Assembly: GCF_009765685.1 (NCBI RefSeq)
Contig: NZ_LMUY01000151.1
Coordinates: 1 to 64,000, forward strand
Direction: 5' to 3'
Source: Acidisphaera sp. L21
GTDB taxonomy: Bacteria > Pseudomonadota > Alphaproteobacteria > Acetobacterales > Acetobacteraceae
DNA: 64,000 bases
In this document: one piece after another, positions 60,093 to 64,000 of the stretch
How positions within the stretch are numbered: position 1 is the first letter of the stretch
Layout: each line of letters begins with the position of its first letter
The notes under the pieces: generated by a model
Seen by the model: the letters and a program-made list of their open reading frames with translations, nothing else
The model's database searches: none
Told to the model about the DNA's origin: nothing
Translations under genes and position numbers: made by a program

Positions 60093-61156
60093 ACAGTGTG
60101 AGCAACGCGCCGGGCATCATCGGCGCGCCGGTGCTGGTGCCGCCGCTGGCCAACCACATGTTCGACGAGGCGGCGTTGGCGGCGTATTTGGCGGCGGAGT
60201 TGCCGGGCTTTGCCGGGCCGATGACGGTGCGGCAGTTCCAGGGGGGGCAGTCGAACCCAACATTCCATCTGCACACGCCGGGTGCGGAATACGTGCTGCG
60301 GAAGAAGCCGCCAGGCACGCTGCTGCCGTCCGCGCATGCGGTGGACCGGGAGTATACGGTGCAGTCGGCCCTGGCCGGGTCGGCCGTGCCGGTGGCGCCG
60401 ATGCGGCTGCTGTGCCGGGACGACAGCGTGATCGGCACGATGTTCTACGTGATGGACAACGTGCCCGGCCGCATCTTCGCCGACCGCACGCTGACGGGCG
60501 TGCCGGCTGCCGACCAGGCGGCGATGTATGACGACATGAACCGCGTGATGGCGGCGTTGCATGGGGTGGATTGGCAGGCAGCCGGGTTGGGCAGCTTCGG
60601 CCGCCCGCAAGCCTATGTCGCCCGGCAGATCGACCGATGGAGCAAGCAATATGTCGGCTCCAACGTCGGGGACGTGCCGGAGATGGATCGGCTGATGGCG
60701 TGGCTGCCGACGCACACGCCGAAGGAGGACGAAACCTCCATCGCACATGGGGATTTCCGGCTGGGCAACCTGATCTTTCACATGACGGAGCCACGGGTCG
60801 TCGCGGTGCTGGATTGGGAGTTGTCGACGCTGGGCCATCCGCTGGCGGATTTGGCGTATAACTGCATCCCGTGGCGGCTGCCGGTGACGATGGAGGGGCT
60901 GATTGGCGCCGACATGACCGGCATTCCGTCGGAGGCAGAGTATGTCGCCGCCTATTGCCGCCGCACCGGGCGCGCGGGCGTGCCGGAATTGGATTTCTTC
61001 ATCGTGTTCTCGTTGTTCCGCTGGGCGGCCATTGCGGCGGGTGTGTATCGCCGGGCACTGGATGGCAATGCGGCGGATGCCAGGGCGCTGAACATCGGCA
61101 CGAAGTTTCGCAAGCTGGCGGAGGCCGCGTGGGCGTTGGCGGAGCGAACGGGCTAG
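60089..61156 (+). CDS. Aminoglycoside phosphotransferase-like kinase (ACAD10/11 N-terminal / LvaA type)
   Basis: A 355-residue kinase: MTVRQFQGGQSNPTFHLHTP (nucleotide loop), YVLRKKPPGTLLPSAHAVDR (Lys in RKKPPG), MFYVMDNVPGRIFADRTLTG, the Brenner motif SIAHGDFRLGNLIFHM (catalytic D) and VVAVLDWELSTLGHPLADLA (DFG-equivalent D). This is the acyl-CoA-linked APH group that phosphorylates 4-hydroxyacyl-CoA in LvaA and ACAD10/11. Coupled to the SDR by ATGA, ending the operon. It converges on the methionine aminopeptidase gene with ten bases between. Confidence 0.9.
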   Translation: MNSVSNAPGIIGAPVLVPPLANHMFDEAALAAYLAAELPGFAGPMTVRQFQGGQSNPTFHLHTPGAEYVLRKKPPGTLLPSAHAVDREYTVQSALAGSAVPVAPMRLLCRDDSVIGTMFYVMDNVPGRIFADRTLTGVPAADQAAMYDDMNRVMAALHGVDWQAAGLGSFGRPQAYVARQIDRWSKQYVGSNVGDVPEMDRLMAWLPTHTPKEDETSIAHGDFRLGNLIFHMTEPRVVAVLDWELSTLGHPLADLAYNCIPWRLPVTMEGLIGADMTGIPSEAEYVAAYCRRTGRAGVPELDFFIVFSLFRWAAIAAGVYRRALDGNAADARALNIGTKFRKLAEAAWALAERTG

Positions 61157-61165
61157 ACGCCCCCG

Positions 61166-61915
61166 CTAGCCCGGCATGGTGAGGATCAACGGTCCGTTGC
61201 GGGTGGCGATTACGGTGTGTTCGTATTGGACGGTGAGCGCCCTGGGCTGGCTGTAGAGGGTCCAGGGATCCTCGCGGGTGTCGGCGAATTCTGCGCCGAA
61301 GGAGAGGAACGGTTCCACGGTGAACACCAGGCCGTCCTGCATGATCCGGCGATCGGAGGCGTCGGGCCAGGTGGCGATCTCGGTCGGCGCCTCGTGCAGG
61401 GAGCGGCCGACGCCGTGGCTGGCGAGGTTGCGGACCAGCGTGTAGCCGTTCTGGCGCGCGAAGGCGCCGACGGCATGGCCGATGCCCGCCAGCTTTTTGC
61501 CGCTGCCGACCTGGCGCAGGCCTGTCCACATCGCACGGCGGCCGTCCCGGCACAGACGCTCCACCGCGCTCGTTACAGGCGGGACGGCGAATGAGGCACC
61601 GGTATCGGCAAAGTAGCCGTCCATTTCGGCGGACACGTCGATGTTGACCAGGTCGCCGGGGCGGATCCGCCGGTCGCCGGGGATGCCGTGGGCGATCTGC
61701 TCGTTGACGCTGATGCAGGTGGCGCCGGGAAAGGCGTAAACCTGCTCGGGCGCGGAGCGGGCGCCGGCTCCCTCCATGAAGTCCCGCCCGATCTGGTCGA
61801 GTTCGCGGGTGGTGATGCCGGGCTCGATGGCTTGGCCCATCGCCGCCAGCGTGTTGGCGACGATGCGGCCGATCCGCTTCAACCCTGCCAACTCGTCGTC
61901 GTTCGACACCGTCAT
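61166..61915 (-). CDS. map: Type I methionine aminopeptidase
   Basis: A 249-residue metallopeptidase that removes the initiator Met. Metal ligands and substrate histidines are in place: HGIPGDRRIRPGDLVNIDVS (D), MDGYFADTGASF (D), ASHGVGRSLHEAP (H), FTVEPFLSF (E) and VQYEHTVIAT (E). The sequence lacks the N-terminal zinc-finger extension of some type I forms. ATG at 61915. Probably an extra copy beside a main chromosomal map gene, but this cannot be seen from the window. It is followed on the same strand by genes that start upstream (beta-lactamase, MoxR). Confidence 0.9.
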   Translation of the reverse strand: MTVSNDDELAGLKRIGRIVANTLAAMGQAIEPGITTRELDQIGRDFMEGAGARSAPEQVYAFPGATCISVNEQIAHGIPGDRRIRPGDLVNIDVSAEMDGYFADTGASFAVPPVTSAVERLCRDGRRAMWTGLRQVGSGKKLAGIGHAVGAFARQNGYTLVRNLASHGVGRSLHEAPTEIATWPDASDRRIMQDGLVFTVEPFLSFGAEFADTREDPWTLYSQPRALTVQYEHTVIATRNGPLILTMPG

Positions 61916-61932
61916 GGCGCGTCCTTTCGGTT

Positions 61933-62778
61933 CTAGGCCCAGGCCGCGACCGCGGCACCGACATCGGCGAGCGCGGCTTCCCGCACGGCATCGTCGGCCG
62001 AGCCCTCGGTGAGGTAGGCGGCGACGATGATCGGCGGGGCGCCGTTGGGCGGGAATAGCAGCCCGGCGTCGTTGCTGGTGCGGAAGTCGCCGGTGCCGGT
62101 CTTGTCCGCCACCTGCCAGCCGGGGGGCAAGCGGGCACGCAGGCGGGCGTCGCCGACCTGGTTGCCGCGCAGCCAGCCCAGCAGGGACGCCTTGGCCGGT
62201 GCGGGGAGCGCGTGGCCGAGTGTGAGCGCCTGGATGTCGGCGAGCATCGCGGCGGGGGTGGTGGTGTCTCTGACGTCGCCGGGTTTTGCCTCGTTCAATG
62301 CGGTTTCCCAGCGATCCAGCCGGGTCATTTCGTCGCCGAGCGTGCGGAGATACCTCGTGAGCCCGGCGGGGCCGCCGATGATGTGCAGCATGAGGTTGCC
62401 GGCGGTGTTGTCGCTCTGGCTCAGGGCGGCGGCGCAGATGGCGTCCAGCGTCATGCCGTCCGTGTCGGCATGGGGCGCGGTCAAAGGGGAGTGGACGACC
62501 AGATCGTGCTTCGGGAAATGGATGCGGCGCTGCAAGCCGGCGACGCCGACATGCGCCAGGACTGCGCCGGCCGTCGGCAGCTTGGCGGTGCTGCACATCG
62601 GGAAGCGCTCGTCCTGCCGGTAGCCAGCGGTGCGGCCGGTCGCGGTGTCCAGCACGGCGACGCCCAGGCGTCCGCCACGACGCGCCTCGATTGCGGCAAA
62701 GACCTGGGGCAACCCGTCCGGGGCGGCCGCTGCCAGCAACCCTGCCCCGGCCGCCAGGAGCGCCCGACGGCCGATCAT
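61933..62778 (-). CDS. Class A beta-lactamase
   Basis: A 281-residue serine hydrolase with a signal peptide bearing twin arginines (IGRRALLAAGAGLLAAAAPD), suggesting Tat export. Active-site motifs: MCSTAKLP (SxxK), LSQSDNTAGN (SDN), WETALNEAKPGD (ExxLN omega loop) and ADKTGTGDF (KTG). All residues needed for class A activity are visible. The ATG at 62778 overlaps the MoxR stop (TGATG), so the three minus-strand genes MoxR, beta-lactamase and map are likely one transcript. It could give penicillin-type resistance; spectrum unknown. Confidence 0.93.
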   Translation of the reverse strand: MIGRRALLAAGAGLLAAAAPDGLPQVFAAIEARRGGRLGVAVLDTATGRTAGYRQDERFPMCSTAKLPTAGAVLAHVGVAGLQRRIHFPKHDLVVHSPLTAPHADTDGMTLDAICAAALSQSDNTAGNLMLHIIGGPAGLTRYLRTLGDEMTRLDRWETALNEAKPGDVRDTTTPAAMLADIQALTLGHALPAPAKASLLGWLRGNQVGDARLRARLPPGWQVADKTGTGDFRTSNDAGLLFPPNGAPPIIVAAYLTEGSADDAVREAALADVGAAVAAWA

Positions 62779-63623
62779 CAGCTGCCGCGGCGGTTCAGGA
62801 AGGCCAAACGCTCGAACAGATGCACGTCCTGCTCGTTCTTTAGCAGTGCGCCGTGCAGCGGGGGGATGACCAAATGGGGGTCGTTGGAACGGAGCGCCTC
62901 GGCGGGCATGCTCTCGATCATCAGCAGCTTCAGCCAGTCGAGCAATTCGCTGGTGGCGGGCTTCTTCTTCAGGCCGGGGATCTCGCGGATCTTGAAGAAG
63001 ACATTCAGCGCCTCGCGCGCCAGGTCCTGTTGCAGGCCGGGGTAATGCGCCTCGACGATGCGGTCCATCGTGTCGCGGTCGGGGAAGCGGATGTAGTGGA
63101 AGAAACAGCGGCGCAAAAAGGCGTCCGGCAGCTCCTTCTCGTTGTTGGAGGTGATGATCACCACGGGGCGATGCTTGGCCGAGATGGTCTTCTGCGTCTC
63201 GTAGACGTGGAACTGCATGCGGTCGAGTTCCAGAAGCAGGTCGTTGGGGAATTCGATGTCCGCCTTGTCGATCTCGTCGATGAGCACGACGGCCTGCTCG
63301 TCCGCGTCGAACGCGTCCCATAATTTGCCGCGCACGATGTAGTTGGAGATGTCGGCCACGCGGGCGTCGCCCAACTGGCTGTCGCGCAGGCGGGAGACGG
63401 CGTCGTATTCGTAGAGACCCTGCTGCGCCTTGGTGGTGGATTTGATGTGCCACTCGATCAGGTCGCGACCGAACGCCTTGGCGACCTCGTGCGCCAGGAC
63501 GGTCTTGCCGGTGCCGGGTTCGCCCTTGATCAGCAGCGGGCGCTGCAGGGCGACGGCAGCGTTGACCGCCACCTCCAGGTCGCGGGAGGCGATGTAGCTT
63601 TCCGTGCTCTTGAAACGATCCAA
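62778..63623 (-). CDS. MoxR-family AAA+ ATPase
   Basis: A 281-residue ATPase. Walker A LLIKGEPGTGKTVLAHEVAK, Walker B VVLIDEIDKADIEF, sensor 1 VVIITSNNEKELPDAF and sensor 2/Arg finger LRRCFFHYIRFPDRD. The TTG at 63623 after GGAGCAGGTA gives the usual DRFKSTESYIAS N-terminus; longer frames upstream overlap the divergent gene and are unnatural. MoxR ATPases are chaperone-like and usually paired with a von Willebrand factor A protein; none is adjacent. Confidence 0.9.
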   Translation of the reverse strand: MDRFKSTESYIASRDLEVAVNAAVALQRPLLIKGEPGTGKTVLAHEVAKAFGRDLIEWHIKSTTKAQQGLYEYDAVSRLRDSQLGDARVADISNYIVRGKLWDAFDADEQAVVLIDEIDKADIEFPNDLLLELDRMQFHVYETQKTISAKHRPVVIITSNNEKELPDAFLRRCFFHYIRFPDRDTMDRIVEAHYPGLQQDLAREALNVFFKIREIPGLKKKPATSELLDWLKLLMIESMPAEALRSNDPHLVIPPLHGALLKNEQDVHLFERLAFLNRRGS

Positions 63624-63689
63624 TACCTGCTCCCCTGCAACCCGATCGGCGCGTTCGCCGTTGCCGAAGCGAAGCAACGGATCGCGCGC

Positions 63690-64000
63690 ATGCTGGGCAA
63701 CACCTGGACTCTGATCAAGGCAAGCGTCAACGGCTACATCGAGGATAACGCGCTGAGCCGGGGCGCCTCGATCGCGTATTATACGGTGTTTTCGCTGGCG
63801 CCGGTGCTGGTCATCATCGTGGCGATCGCTGGGATGGCGTTCGGGGAGGACGCGGCGCAGGGGGCCCTGGCACGGCAGATCCAGGGGTTGATGGGCCATG
63901 ATGCCGCGGTGGCGATCCAGGGGATGGTGCGCAGCGCCTGGCTGAGCGGGTCCAGCACGCAGGCCACCATCATCGGCGCGGTGACGCTGCTGGTGACGGC
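63690..64000 (+). CDS. YihY/BrkB-family membrane protein, truncated by the window end
   Basis: The first 103 residues of a larger membrane protein. It reads WTLIKASVNGYIEDNALSRG followed by ASIAYYTVFSLAPVLVIIVA and IAGMAFGEDAAQGALARQIQ, the start of the YihY/UPF0761 family: an amphipathic helix, the AAxAYYxxFSLxPxL motif of TM1, and a cytoplasmic loop. ATG at 63690. Divergent from the MoxR gene with 66 bases between. The C-terminal half lies beyond the window. Confidence 0.85.
   Translation, partial: MLGNTWTLIKASVNGYIEDNALSRGASIAYYTVFSLAPVLVIIVAIAGMAFGEDAAQGALARQIQGLMGHDAAVAIQGMVRSAWLSGSSTQATIIGAVTLLVT

Noticed and set aside
63530-63973. Minus-strand frames upstream of MoxR
   Set aside because: They overlap the start of the YihY-type membrane protein, which reads naturally on the plus strand; MoxR is set to start at 63623.

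Overview
The window is GC-rich bacterial DNA and reads as an alphaproteobacterium, most likely Acetobacteraceae/Rhodospirillales. The basis is protein style and gene content: a RepA_C plasmid replication protein of the kind found on acetic acid bacterial plasmids, alphaproteobacterial MFS and peptide-binding proteins, Pqi and LpxD outer-membrane genes (so Gram-negative). This is an inference from sequence alone.

Positions 1-13,400 are an accessory, decaying, mobile region. In order they hold a ParD/ParE-type toxin-antitoxin pair, an IS630 remnant, a plasmid partition pair (ParA-like ATPase and a translationally coupled partner) preceded by two near-palindromes, a wrecked rarA gene, and a plasmid repA gene flanked on both sides by about eleven iteron-like repeats. 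These are followed by IS3 and IS110 scraps, a truncated oppF-like ATPase gene and an IS256-family element that is itself split by an intact IS110-family element. Just beyond lie two polar amino acid ABC permease genes, the first beheaded at the IS end. The par/rep genes look less GC-rich than the rest. Either a plasmid has integrated here or the window belongs to a large secondary replicon.

Positions 13,500-26,500 hold small secreted proteins (DUF3455; a NIDO-domain protein with a PEP-CTERM tail), then a carbohydrate locus. It contains two divergent GH13 enzymes (one frameshifted), a DUF1345 membrane protein, and a tightly packed operon: mannose-6-phosphate isomerase-like protein, GT4 fused to an alpha/alpha-barrel domain, GH130 phosphorylase-like protein, and a second GT4. 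Together these suggest synthesis and phosphorolytic recycling of a mannose-containing glycan.

Positions 26,500-52,300 are ordinary metabolic and envelope genes: lpxD, short-chain dehydrogenases, a BPSL0067-family amidase-like protein, the KdgT sugar-acid permease, two orphan DppA-type binding proteins, a Rieske-FAD oxidoreductase, a PAP2 protein, two MFS transporters, a chemoreceptor followed by a very strong hairpin terminator, MAPEG, an otnK/otnC-like pair, a lytic transglycosylase, a family 2 glycosyltransferase and tRNA-Thr(CGT).

Positions 52,500-64,000 carry pqiABC, an ATP-grasp/DedA pair, an acyl-CoA dehydrogenase-SDR-phosphotransferase operon that resembles a split ACAD10/11 (LvaA/LvaC) module, then a type I methionine aminopeptidase, a class A beta-lactamase, a MoxR ATPase and the start of a YihY/BrkB membrane protein.

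The observation most worth testing is in the IS110 element. Its 3' non-coding end contains a hairpin-flanked pair of short segments matching the two halves of the very site it occupies in the IS256 transposase gene, as expected of a bridge/seek RNA.
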